Assembly (NCBI GenBank): GCA_963726105.1
Contig: CAVSBJ010000012.1
Coordinates: 496,001-560,000 of the forward strand
Direction of reading: 5' to 3'
DNA length: 64,000 bases
DNA from: Roseiarcus sp963726105
GTDB lineage: Bacteria > Pseudomonadota > Alphaproteobacteria > Rhizobiales > Beijerinckiaceae
Below the pieces are notes generated by a model, which worked only from the letters and a program-made list of their open reading frames with translations, was not told where the DNA came from and did not search any database. Shown piece by piece: positions 26,729 through 34,966 of this stretch (within the stretch, counting starts at the first letter, position 1; each line of letters begins with the position of its first letter). Made by a program: the position numbers and the translations under genes.

Positions 26729-28180
26729 CTACGCTCCCACGCAGATTGATGGGCGGCGCTGGATCCACGGCCTCGCCTCTTCAAGTTGCGCGGAGAGGCG
26801 AAGAATGGTGGCTTCATCGCCGTATCGTCCTACGAGCTGCACGCCGATCGGAATGTCGTCCTTGGTCCAGGTCGCCGGCACGGATACCGCCGGCAGACCG
26901 GAAAGATTGAAGGGAAAGAGAAACGCCGCGTCCGTCCATGTCGCGATATATTTGTCGTAATCGGGCTCGTTCAGATCCCAGTAGCCGACAGGCCGGGGCA
27001 ATTGGGTCAGGGTCGGCGTGAGGAACACGTCAAACGGCGCGAGTTCCGCCTGCACGCGCTGATTGGCCTTTCGAACCGCCGCAACACTCGCTGCATAGTC
27101 TCGAGCGGAAAGCCCACGCCCGCGTCCGAGCCAGGCCCGGTTGAACGCAATGAGTTCCGACTCTGGGATCGGCCGGCCGAGAACCTTCGCCATATCGTCG
27201 AATTCAAGGGCAGTCTGGACGGCGTTCATCTGATTATAGTCGCGCCATGCTGCTTCGAGGTCAGTGACCATCGCATGCTCTTCCAGGACGTGGCCGAGAT
27301 CCTGAAAGAGGGACAACGTCTGCGTCATCGCATCGGTCACCTCGGGTGCGAAGGCCGGCCCCCACGGCGGCGTCAATGCGTAGCCGATCTTGAGCGGCTT
27401 CACGGCCTCGCGAAGGCAGTCGAGCCAACTCTGTTCTGGCTTCGGAGGCGTATAAGGGTCTCCCGGCATGATCACAGCCGTCGCGTCCAGAAGCGCCGCG
27501 GTATCCCTGATCGACCTGGTGACCGCGAATGTCGACACGCTCCCAAACCAGATATCGACGTCGTCCGGCCCATACGTGATCCGTCCTCGCGACGGCTTGA
27601 GCCCCACAACGCCGCAGCATGAGGCAGGCGCACGTATCGATCCGCCTCCATCGCTCGCTTCCGCCATCGGAATCATGCGCGATGCGACCGCCGAGACGGC
27701 CCCCCCGCTCGAACCGCCGGCGGTGACGGCCGCATTCCACGGATTTACGGTTGCGCCATACATGCGAGGCTCGGTCGCGATGCACCATCCCTGCTCAGGC
27801 ACATTTGTGCGCCCCAGGATGTTCAGGCCGGACGCTTTGATCCTCCGCACCATCTCGGAGTCGGACGGACTGACGTAGTCCTTTCGAAATGGCAGACTGT
27901 TGGTGAGGGGCAAGCCTTCGCAGCCGGATCCGATATTCTTGAGAAGATAAGGAACGCCGGCGAAAGGACCGTTAGGGGCGGTCTCCGCCGAGCGCGCCCT
28001 CGCGCGCTCAAAATCCCTTATGACGACCGCGTTCAGCTTCTGGTCCAGAGTCTCGATGAGGTTGATCGCAGTTTCCGTCAATTCCGCCGGCGTCACCTCG
28101 TTTTGTCGAACGAGCTCCGCCAGGCGAAGCGCGTCGCTGTCGACAAACAGGCTAACAAGGTCGGCAGTGGCGGTGGGCAT
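26729..28180 (-). CDS. Amidase signature family hydrolase
   Basis: An enzyme of about 483 residues that hydrolyses amides to acid and ammonia or amine. The Ser-cis-Ser-Lys triad is visible: Lys in GVPYLLKNIG, the first Ser in AGGSSGGAVSAVAS, and the nucleophilic Ser in ASDGGGSIRAPASCCG (GGGSIR). The family end VPIGVQLVGRYGDEATILRL is at the C-terminus in the form DDIPIGVQLV. I prefer the ATG at 28180; an in-frame start at 28225 would overlap the upstream binding-protein gene. It may be an intracellular amidase acting on the cargo of transporter 3 or of the orphan binding protein. Confidence 0.88.
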   Translation of the reverse strand: MPTATADLVSLFVDSDALRLAELVRQNEVTPAELTETAINLIETLDQKLNAVVIRDFERARARSAETAPNGPFAGVPYLLKNIGSGCEGLPLTNSLPFRKDYVSPSDSEMVRRIKASGLNILGRTNVPEQGWCIATEPRMYGATVNPWNAAVTAGGSSGGAVSAVASRMIPMAEASDGGGSIRAPASCCGVVGLKPSRGRITYGPDDVDIWFGSVSTFAVTRSIRDTAALLDATAVIMPGDPYTPPKPEQSWLDCLREAVKPLKIGYALTPPWGPAFAPEVTDAMTQTLSLFQDLGHVLEEHAMVTDLEAAWRDYNQMNAVQTALEFDDMAKVLGRPIPESELIAFNRAWLGRGRGLSARDYAASVAAVRKANQRVQAELAPFDVFLTPTLTQLPRPVGYWDLNEPDYDKYIATWTDAAFLFPFNLSGLPAVSVPATWTKDDIPIGVQLVGRYGDEATILRLSAQLEEARPWIQRRPSICVGA

Positions 28181-28206
28181 GTCGGACTGCGTCCTGAAAA
28201 AAGGCG

Positions 28207-29178
28207 TCAGTAGCTCAGCGAACAATCGCTTTTATATTCATAGCGGTCCGCCTTGGCCGTGTCGCCGCTCATGACTGGCACCGTGTCCGCGAGCACCGGC
28301 TTCTCCACCGACTGTCCATCGAGAATCTTCTTCGCGATCTCGACCCACATCTCACCCTCTCGCTTTGGATCTTGAGCGATAAGGACGGAGATCTGGTTGT
28401 TCTTGAAGGCATTGACCTCCGCAGCCGCCGAGTCGTAAGCGACAAGCTTGACGCGCCCGATTGCTCCGGCCTGGCGCAGCCCCGTGATCGCGCCAATCGC
28501 GCCCTGATCGTTCGTAGAGAAGATGCCCGCCAGATCCGGATGCGCGGCGAGCGTCGATGTGACGATCTCGGCGGCCTTCTGAGGATCGTCGTTCTGATAC
28601 TGCGGGCCAAGATAGGTCACCCCCGAAGCCGACTTCAGGCCTTCCTCGAACCCCGTGGCGCGCTCGTCCTGCGCCACTGAGCCGGGCGGGTTCGTGATGA
28701 CCAGCACCGGCCCCTTGCCGCCGATCGCCTCGATCATGGCTGTGGCCGCAGTCTTTCCTCCGTCGACGTTCGAAGTGATAACCTCGCTCGCGACGAAGGA
28801 CGGATCGGCGACAACCGTATCGACCGTTATGATCTTTGTCCCACGATCGGCCATCTGCTTTAAAGGCCGGGTCACGCCGTTCGCGTCAGCAGGCGAAATG
28901 ATCGTGATCGTGGGCTTTCGCGCGGTCACCGCGTCCACGACCGGCGCCTGGGATTCTCCGGTGAAATGGTCCGGCGCAAAAAGACCGACGTGCAGCCCAA
29001 GCTTTTTCGCCGCATCGAGCGCGCCGCAGGCGAGAGCGTCATCGAACGGGCTCCCTTTGACGCCAAGGATCAAGGCTATCGAGGGGTCAGCGGCTCGAGC
29101 GGGAGCGGACACTGCGCCGGCCAGTACACAGGCCGCGGCCAACAGGGTGCAGCCGCCTCTCTGTGGAATACCGTCCAT
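28207..29178 (-). CDS. Orphan periplasmic sugar-binding protein (FrcB-like)
   Basis: A 323-residue binding protein with a signal peptide (about residues 1-29, ending PARAAD). It begins its mature part SIALILGVKGSPFDDALACG and contains DDPQKAAEIVTSTLAAHPDL and STNDQGAIGAITGLRQAG. These segments are nearly repeated in the binding protein at 33900, so the two are close paralogues (well over half identical by eye). No ATPase or permease of the FrcA type stands beside it; it heads the minus operon with amidase and transporter 3. It may serve transporter 4 across the divergent promoter, or give transporter 3 a second specificity. Confidence 0.9.
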   Translation of the reverse strand: MDGIPQRGGCTLLAAACVLAGAVSAPARAADPSIALILGVKGSPFDDALACGALDAAKKLGLHVGLFAPDHFTGESQAPVVDAVTARKPTITIISPADANGVTRPLKQMADRGTKIITVDTVVADPSFVASEVITSNVDGGKTAATAMIEAIGGKGPVLVITNPPGSVAQDERATGFEEGLKSASGVTYLGPQYQNDDPQKAAEIVTSTLAAHPDLAGIFSTNDQGAIGAITGLRQAGAIGRVKLVAYDSAAAEVNAFKNNQISVLIAQDPKREGEMWVEIAKKILDGQSVEKPVLADTVPVMSGDTAKADRYEYKSDCSLSY

Positions 29179-29382
29179 AAGCTGCTCCTGATCGAGTCGC
29201 TGGGAACGTCCTAAGCAATTGAGTTAATCGTTTCACAAGATGGGGAGACTGGCAAGCGTGATTGCCGCCTCTCATTACCTCATTGGTATGATGACCTTTT
29301 TTTGCACAAGACGCAAGTTTTAGGCATGCCGGCTCAGCTCGGTGGCTGGACGAAACGCCATAACGTCCGTACAATCACGGTT
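29179..29382. promoter_or_regulatory. Divergent promoter region with palindrome TACC-N5-GGTA
   Basis: The region separates the minus operon at 29178 from the GntR gene at 29383. A palindrome with arms TACC and GGTA lies at 29276-29288, with flanking TCAT/TGATGA extending the symmetry. An eight-base T run follows it on the plus strand. It is a plausible operator for the adjacent GntR/UTRA regulator. I could not fix -35 and -10 boxes with confidence. Confidence 0.4.
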
Positions 29383-30156
29383 ATGTTGTGGAACGACGGG
29401 AATCTATCCCCTGACGCGTCACCGCTTTGGCGTCAGATAGCGGATCGCTTGCGCCGTTCCATTGTGACGGGCGAGTTCAGCCCCGGCGATGTGCTGCCTT
29501 CCGAGGCCGAGATCAACGCGACCTTCCAGGTGAGCCGCGCGACGGCCCGCGCATCTCTCGAGAGGCTGCGGCAGGAGGGCCTGATCAGACGGCAGTCCGG
29601 TCGTGGATCGACTGTGCTTGCCCCAAAGGTTGAACAGCCGGTCAACGAACTCGCAAGCTTCGCCGAGGATATGCTGAGGCGCGGCCTGCGCCCCTCCTAC
29701 TCGACGTTCAGCGCAGAAAGCGCACTCGCTACGACAGAAGCCGCGGAGGCGCTTGAGATCGGCGACGGCGCGCGGGCTTTTCATATCCGCAGACTTCTGC
29801 TCGCAGATGACGAGCCGATCGGGATGTCCGAATCGTGGCTCGCCCCTTGGATCTTCTCGGCAGGCCGCGAGCCCACACCGGACGAGCTCGACGCCGGGTC
29901 CTTGTATGCATGGCTCGCAAGATTCTGCGGGCAGAAAATCGCTGGCGCGAGGGAGCGTATCGAGGCTGCTCTGGCCGACGCCGTGATGGCGCGCCGACTT
30001 GAGGTCGCCCCGGGATCGGCTCTCCTGGTCGCGCGCCGCCGTTCGCATGCGGAGGACCAGCGTCCAATCGAATACGCGGTCATGCATTACCGGGCCGACC
30101 GCTATCGCTTCATCATCGAACTCGCTGGAAACAGCGCTCTTCAACGGACACAATGA
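29383..30156 (+). CDS. GntR family transcriptional regulator, HutC subfamily (UTRA domain)
   Basis: A regulator of about 257 residues. The winged helix-turn-helix is at about residues 12-78 (DVLPSEAEINATFQVSRATA at its core, with the wing GRGSTV). A UTRA ligand domain follows, with RRLLLADDEPIGMSESWL and the ending IEYAVMHYRADRYRFIIEL. UTRA domains usually bind sugar phosphates or small acids. The ATG at 29383 gives the normal N-terminus; the frame is open to 29302. It overlaps the BtpA-like gene by ATGA and faces the operon at 29178, so it probably controls both. Confidence 0.88.
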   Translation: MLWNDGNLSPDASPLWRQIADRLRRSIVTGEFSPGDVLPSEAEINATFQVSRATARASLERLRQEGLIRRQSGRGSTVLAPKVEQPVNELASFAEDMLRRGLRPSYSTFSAESALATTEAAEALEIGDGARAFHIRRLLLADDEPIGMSESWLAPWIFSAGREPTPDELDAGSLYAWLARFCGQKIAGARERIEAALADAVMARRLEVAPGSALLVARRRSHAEDQRPIEYAVMHYRADRYRFIIELAGNSALQRTQ

Positions 30157-31037
30157 CCGCTCTTTCCCAACCCGAGGGCATGCCAAACGCGAAGCCTCAG
30201 GTGCTGCCGCCGAAATCCAATGCGCTCGAAAAGCTCTTTCGCGTGCGCAAGCCGATTATCGGCGTCATTCACCTGCTCGCTCTTCCCGGCGCTCCCCGCT
30301 ACGGTGGGCAACCGATGCGCGAAATCTACGCGGCCGCCGAAGCGGATGCGAAGATGCTTTCGGAAGGAGGGGTCGACGGCATCATCCTTGAAAACGCAAG
30401 CGACATGCCTTTCGCCCGACCCGAGCATATCGGACCATCGACGGTCGCGGCCCTGACCGCCGCCTGCCTTGCTGTGCGGGCGATGGTTCCAAATCCCATT
30501 GGCATCACCTGCGTCGCCAACGGGGTGATCCCTGCGCTTGGCGTCGCCAAGGCGGTCGGGGCAGGATGGGTGCGAGCCAATCAGTGGGTCAACGCCTATG
30601 TGGCGAACGAAGGGTTCCTCAACGGCCCAGCGCCCGAAGCTATGCGCTATCGATCGAACATCCGGGCCGGCGACGTCGCGATCTTCGCCGACGTGCATGT
30701 GAAGTTCGGCGCTCACGCGATCACGGCGGACCGCAGCATCGCCGAGCAGGCGACCGACGCGGAATGGTTCGACGCCGACGTGCTGATCGCCAGCGGAACA
30801 CGCACTGGCTCGCCGACCGAACCGCGAGAAGTCGCCGAAGTTCGAGCCGGCACGAACCTGCCTGTGATCGTTGGATCGGGGCTTACGGCGGATCTGGTCC
30901 CCTCGCTCTTTCCGACCGCCGATGGCGCGATCGTCGGCCAGTGGCTCAAGCACGATGGCCGCTGGTGGAACCCGGTCGATCCACGCCGTGTGGACCAGTT
31001 GATGAAAGCCGTCGCGAAATTCCGGGTTGCGCCATGA
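30153..31037 (+). CDS. BtpA/SgcQ family protein (TIM barrel), copy 1
   Basis: A 294-residue BtpA-family protein. It has PIIGVIHLLALPGAPRYGG, GVDGIILENASDMPF, VNAYVANEGFL, IFADVHVKFGAHAI and a C-terminal GSGLTADLVPSLFPTADGAIVG that resembles a phosphate-binding TIM-barrel end. Cyanobacterial BtpA was linked to photosystem I stability, while E. coli SgcQ sits in a sugar operon. The biochemical reaction is not known to me. Here it lies between a GntR regulator and a FrcABC-like importer, so a sugar-phosphate or nucleoside reaction is likely. A paralogue is at 41762-42613. Confidence 0.85.
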   Translation: MTALSQPEGMPNAKPQVLPPKSNALEKLFRVRKPIIGVIHLLALPGAPRYGGQPMREIYAAAEADAKMLSEGGVDGIILENASDMPFARPEHIGPSTVAALTAACLAVRAMVPNPIGITCVANGVIPALGVAKAVGAGWVRANQWVNAYVANEGFLNGPAPEAMRYRSNIRAGDVAIFADVHVKFGAHAITADRSIAEQATDAEWFDADVLIASGTRTGSPTEPREVAEVRAGTNLPVIVGSGLTADLVPSLFPTADGAIVGQWLKHDGRWWNPVDPRRVDQLMKAVAKFRVAP

Positions 31038-31769
31038 CGCTTCTAACGGAAGCGACGGATGTTTTCGCCGCCGCCGAGACGGGGGGCCGTTGTCTTGTCG
31101 CCTTCGCCGCGAAGCGCCAGCCGCTTGCGGGCGGCGTCTTCGGAGGAGATCAGGCCCAGCGGCTGAAAACCCTCCTGCAGGCGTTGCAAGCGGAGGGGTG
31201 GCTCATGTCCGTGCGAGCGATGTTCGAACCGGGCACGTCGGGCGAGCCCTATGTCTTAGACACAGGTTTCGCGCATGACGTTGATATCGTCGGGGCTTTC
31301 GAGGCGCCTTCCTTGTCGGCGGCGCTCGCCGGCACCGTCCGTCTCGAGCGAGCAGGCTGGGCCCATCGGTTTGCCACGGAATGGCTCCTCGGGCCGCGGG
31401 AATTCTCTACCGTGCAAGGGCGCGGTGAGCGGACGGACCATTCCTGGGGCTTTCTCGCGCTGTGGGAATGGAATGACGCCTGGTCCGCCGCGACGAAAGC
31501 AGAGCGTCGACGTCTATGACGAGGAATGCGACGTGGCGTTCAAGGGCGACGTCACCCTTGGCATCAACATTGCTGGGCGGCATCGGCTGGATTGGGCGAG
31601 CCGCTGGCATCATGCGGGGCTGTGGGAGGCGCCCTCGCTCGGCTCAATAGGCCTCGCCATGCATGGCCACGAGGCGGCTGCGGATTTCAAGTTCACTACG
31701 TCGCGGCATTATGCCGGCCGGCTTCGTCCGCTTGCCGATTTCATCGAACCCGACGCGGACTGCTCATGA
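31034..31769 (+). pseudogene. Two-domain protein of unknown function, frameshifted in the middle
   Basis: I do not recognise a named family. The first part (31034-31519) has VLDTGFAHDVDIVGAFEAPS and ends with SWGFLALWEWNDAWSAAT before a stop. The next frame then reads YDEECDVAFKGDVTLGINI, followed by RHRLDWASRWHHAGLWEAPS and a His-rich end, to a stop at 31769. Removing one base near 31512 joins them into one 244-residue protein. Trp-rich segments of the type LWEW and GLWEAPS suggest repeated alpha/beta (ferredoxin-like) units. ATGA overlaps couple it to the BtpA gene before it and the small gene after it. Confidence 0.55.
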
Positions 31770-32071
31770 GCGAGTGCATCTGGATCCATTATGCGAGGCC
31801 AAGACCCCATTGGTACGGGCTCGACGCCGCGACCCAAGCCGGCCACGAAGAGACATGGGCCACGGCGGCGGATGCTTCGGTTGCCGCGGGCGGCTCGCGT
31901 CTCGGGCGCTATCATATCCGGGGGCAACAGGATTTCGAGACCGTCGAGATTTGGCGATTTCCATCCGCCGAAGCTGCATTTGGACATTGGTCCGCGCTGA
32001 CGGCTGCGGGATACGGTGAACTGAACGCGTTCGCGAATAACATCGGTCTTGCGATCGAAGGCTCGCCCTGA
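31766..32071 (+). CDS. Small protein of unknown function, possible single ferredoxin-like domain
   Basis: A 101-residue protein with no family I can name. It reads WIHYARPRPHWYGLD at the start, then RLGRYHIRGQQDFETVEIW, then FPSAEAAFGHWSALTAAGY. The pattern G-R-Y-H-I ... V-E-I-W ... P-S-A resembles G-R-H-R-L ... G-L-W-E-A-P-S in the protein encoded just upstream, so it may be a one-domain relative. The size fits a dimeric alpha/beta barrel subunit. Its ATG overlaps the previous stop and its stop overlaps the ATPase start, so it is made together with transporter 4. Confidence 0.6.
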   Translation: MSECIWIHYARPRPHWYGLDAATQAGHEETWATAADASVAAGGSRLGRYHIRGQQDFETVEIWRFPSAEAAFGHWSALTAAGYGELNAFANNIGLAIEGSP

Positions 32072-32835
32072 TGACGGCGCCGCTGCTCGAGGCCTGTGCG
32101 ATCTCTCGCCGGTTCGGGCATGTGCGCGCACTCGATGGCGCTGACTTCGCCGTCCACGCGGGGGAAATCTGCGCCCTCATTGGCGACAACGGCGCCGGGA
32201 AGTCGACGCTTGTAAAGATCCTTTCCGGAGCGGACCGGCCAGACGAGGGGCGGATCCTCGTCGCCGGCAAGCCAGTCGCTTTCCATTCCCCCAACGACGC
32301 GCAGGTTCACGGCATTGCAACGGTTTACCAAGATCTCGCTCTTGCCGCCGATTTGCCGCCGTTTGAGAATTTGTTTCTCGGCCGCGAGATCGTCCTGCCG
32401 GGCCCGCTTGGCCACCTTGGCTTCGTCAACCGTCCGGCGATGCGTCGGCAGGCCGGCGAACAATTCGAGCGTTTGGGCGTGCGGCTTCGCTCGCCCCGCG
32501 CTCCGGTGTCGTCCCTATCCGGCGGCCAGCGTCAGTCGGTCGCGATCGCGCGCGCCGCGATGTGGGCGGACCGCGTCATCTTCATGGACGAGCCCACGGC
32601 GGCCTTGGGTGTCGTGCAGACCGGACGCGTGCTCGACCTGATCAGGCAGGTTCGCGACCAGGGCATCGCAGTCGTTCTCATCAGTCACAACATGCCGCAA
32701 GTGCTCGCCGTCGCGGATCGCATCGAGGTTCTCCGTCTCGGACGACGCGTGGCGCGGTTCACGGCGCAGGATGCGAATGTAGACCGGCTGGTGGCGGCGA
32801 TGACCAGCGGATCAGCCGAGGAGCGCGTGACATGA
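32071..32835 (+). CDS. Transporter 4: single-domain sugar ABC ATPase (FrcA-like)
   Basis: A 254-residue ATPase with one nucleotide-binding domain, as in the Sinorhizobium fructose importer FrcA, so it must dimerise. Walker A is GDNGAGKST (about 37-45), the signature is LSGGQRQSVAIARA, Walker B is VIFMDEPTAALG, and the switch His is in LISHNM. The start overlaps the preceding stop by one base and the stop overlaps the permease start (ATGA). Confidence 0.93.
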   Translation: MTAPLLEACAISRRFGHVRALDGADFAVHAGEICALIGDNGAGKSTLVKILSGADRPDEGRILVAGKPVAFHSPNDAQVHGIATVYQDLALAADLPPFENLFLGREIVLPGPLGHLGFVNRPAMRRQAGEQFERLGVRLRSPRAPVSSLSGGQRQSVAIARAAMWADRVIFMDEPTAALGVVQTGRVLDLIRQVRDQGIAVVLISHNMPQVLAVADRIEVLRLGRRVARFTAQDANVDRLVAAMTSGSAEERVT

Positions 32836-33875
32836 GCGCAACCTCCTTGAGCGAACCGGAAGACGAACAACTCTCGCCGCTCGAGCGCTGCACCCGGCTC
32901 CTTGGTGGAGGATGGATTTTCGTCCTGCTGATCGCGTTGATCGCGATCTTCACAATTCTGCGCCCGGAACAATTCGGCTCGACCTTCAATCTGTCGATGC
33001 TCGCCATTAATGCGGCGATTCTCCTCGTTCTGTCGGTCGGGCAGACCTTTGTCATCATCGCTGGAGGGATCGACCTCTCCGTCGGCACGGTTCTCGTCTT
33101 CGCCTCGATCACGTCGGCTCAGGTCATGCTGCGCATGTCTGGCGCGGCCGGTGGAACCTATGGCACGACGCAGGGCGGATGGGATGTCGTTTTCGTCGGG
33201 CTGATTGTCGCGCTAGTGAGCGGAGCCTTTTGGGGCGCCGTCAACGGCGTCCTCGTCGCCGCCGCGCGCATCCCGCCGCTTATCGTCACGCTTGGCACCT
33301 TCGGCATGGCACTGGGCTTTGGCCAGATCTTCACCAATGGCACCGACATCCGGGCCGTCCCGGAGATCCTTGTCGATGCGATCGGATCCGGGGCCATCGC
33401 CGGCGTTCCCGTCCTCGTCGTGATCGCCGCTGCCGTCGCCCTCGTCGGCGCGGTCGTCCTTCATCTCACCCGCTTCGGCGTGCACGTGTTCGCCATTGGC
33501 TCCGACAAGGAGGCCGCCCGCCGGGCCGGAATCAACGTCGGCAGGAAGCTCGTCGCGATCTACGTGCTGTCGGGCGCGCTCGCCGGCCTCGCCGCCATGA
33601 TGTCGAACGCGCGCTTCGCGACGACGACGATCGGCGGCCACGCCATGGACAACCTGTCGACCATCTCGGCAGTCGTGCTTGGCGGCACGAGCCTGTTCGG
33701 CGGAATTGGCAGCATCGCTGGGACCGTCGTCGGCGTGTTCATCCCGATCGTCCTTCTGAACGGCTTTGTCATCGTCGGTATTCCGCCGTTCTGGCAAACC
33801 GTGGCGACCGGCGCAGTCCTTATCCTCGCCGTATGGATCGATCAGCTCAAGCGACGGGCTCGAGAACGCAGCTGA
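32832..33875 (+). CDS. Transporter 4: permease (FrcC/RbsC-like)
   Basis: A BPD_transp_2 permease of about 347 residues starting at the ATG that overlaps the ATPase stop. It contains LSVGQTFVIIAGGIDLSVGTV and VVLGGTSLFGGIGSIAGT. A central periplasmic loop (GGTYGTTQGGWD) is longer than in the other permeases here. With only one permease gene, the channel is a homodimer. A short hairpin (33868-33881) lies at its stop, before the binding-protein gene. Confidence 0.93.
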   Translation: MSATSLSEPEDEQLSPLERCTRLLGGGWIFVLLIALIAIFTILRPEQFGSTFNLSMLAINAAILLVLSVGQTFVIIAGGIDLSVGTVLVFASITSAQVMLRMSGAAGGTYGTTQGGWDVVFVGLIVALVSGAFWGAVNGVLVAAARIPPLIVTLGTFGMALGFGQIFTNGTDIRAVPEILVDAIGSGAIAGVPVLVVIAAAVALVGAVVLHLTRFGVHVFAIGSDKEAARRAGINVGRKLVAIYVLSGALAGLAAMMSNARFATTTIGGHAMDNLSTISAVVLGGTSLFGGIGSIAGTVVGVFIPIVLLNGFVIVGIPPFWQTVATGAVLILAVWIDQLKRRARERS

Positions 33876-33899
33876 AGCTGCAATAACAGGAGAAAGCTT

Positions 33900-34841
33900 A
33901 TGAAAATGACAGTTGGCGCCACTGCTGTTTTCACGCTACTCGCAGCCTGATCGGCTGCCGAGGCGGCAGAGCCAGCCGTCGCGCTTGTGCTCGGCGTGAA
34001 GGGAAGTCCTTTCTACCAGGCGCTCGCGTGTGGGGCGAAGGCGAAAGCAAAGGAGCTCCGCCTCGCTCTCACGATATCGGCTCCAGACCAGTTTGCCGCC
34101 GACAGCCAGATCCCGGTTGTCAACGCGGTGGCGGCGACGACGCCTGCCGTCGCGGTTATCGTGCCGACCGACGCGAAGGCGTTGATTGCGCCGATGAAGC
34201 AGCTCGCCGACCGCGGAACCAAGATCGTGACCGTCGACCAGACGATCGAGGACAATTCCTTCGTCCAGACCCAGATCCTGACGGATAACGCGCAGGGAGG
34301 ACGGCTCGCCGCCGATGCGATCAACGCCCTGCTCAACGGCAAGGGCGAAGTACTCGTCATCACCCAGCCGCCCGGCTCCGCGGCGCAGGACGCGCGAACG
34401 ACGGGTTTTGAGGAGGAACTGAAGAAATATCCCGGCATCGTCTATCTCGGCGCGCAATATCAAAGCGACGACCCCCAGAAGGCTGCCGAAATCGTAACCT
34501 CAACTCTCTCCGCCCATCCGAAGCTCGCGGGCCTCTTCGCGACAAACGACCAGGGGGCGATCGGCGCGTTGACCGGCCTCCGCCAGGCCGGCGCGCTGGC
34601 AAAGGTGAAGGTGGTCGCCTACGACGCCGCGAGCGCTGAGGTCAGCGCGCTGAAGAACGGCGCCATCCAGGCTCTGATCGCGCAGGACCCGAAGCAGGAA
34701 GGCGAAGTCGCCATGGAATCCGCGGCAAAGCTCCTCAAGGGCGATAAGTTGGACAAGACGACGCTGACCGAGATCGTCACGATCAAGGCCGGCGACGCTG
34801 CGACCGCTGACAAGTACGAATACAAAGGCGACTGCGACTAA
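33900..34841 (+). pseudogene. Transporter 4: sugar-binding protein (FrcB-like) with in-frame TGA in the signal peptide
   Basis: From the ATG at 33900, which follows aggag, the frame runs through a signal peptide (MKMTVGATAVFTLLAA) to a TGA at 33948-33950. It continues in the same frame as SAAEAAEPAVALVLGVKGS and on to a full-length binding protein ending at 34841. The body contains LFATNDQGAIGALTGLRQAG and closely matches the orphan protein at 28207. Read through, the product is 313 residues. If the TGA is real, no export signal is made; a restart at 33987 would give a protein without a signal peptide. It may be a sequencing substitution or a true nonsense change. Confidence 0.8.
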
Positions 34842-34966
34842 GCGCATGGAGCGAGCTGCCAGGCAGCGGCCACAAGCTTGATCTTCGTTAAAAAGGCAGC
34901 GAGAGAGTCTTTCGATCTCTAAACGCCCAGGGCTCTCCCTCCCCGTCCGAACGATGAGGCGCACCT

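Noticed and set aside
33948..33950. Selenocysteine at the in-frame TGA
   Set aside because: The TGA is in a signal peptide, no stem-loop of the bacterial SECIS type is evident just after it, and binding proteins of this family are not selenoproteins.
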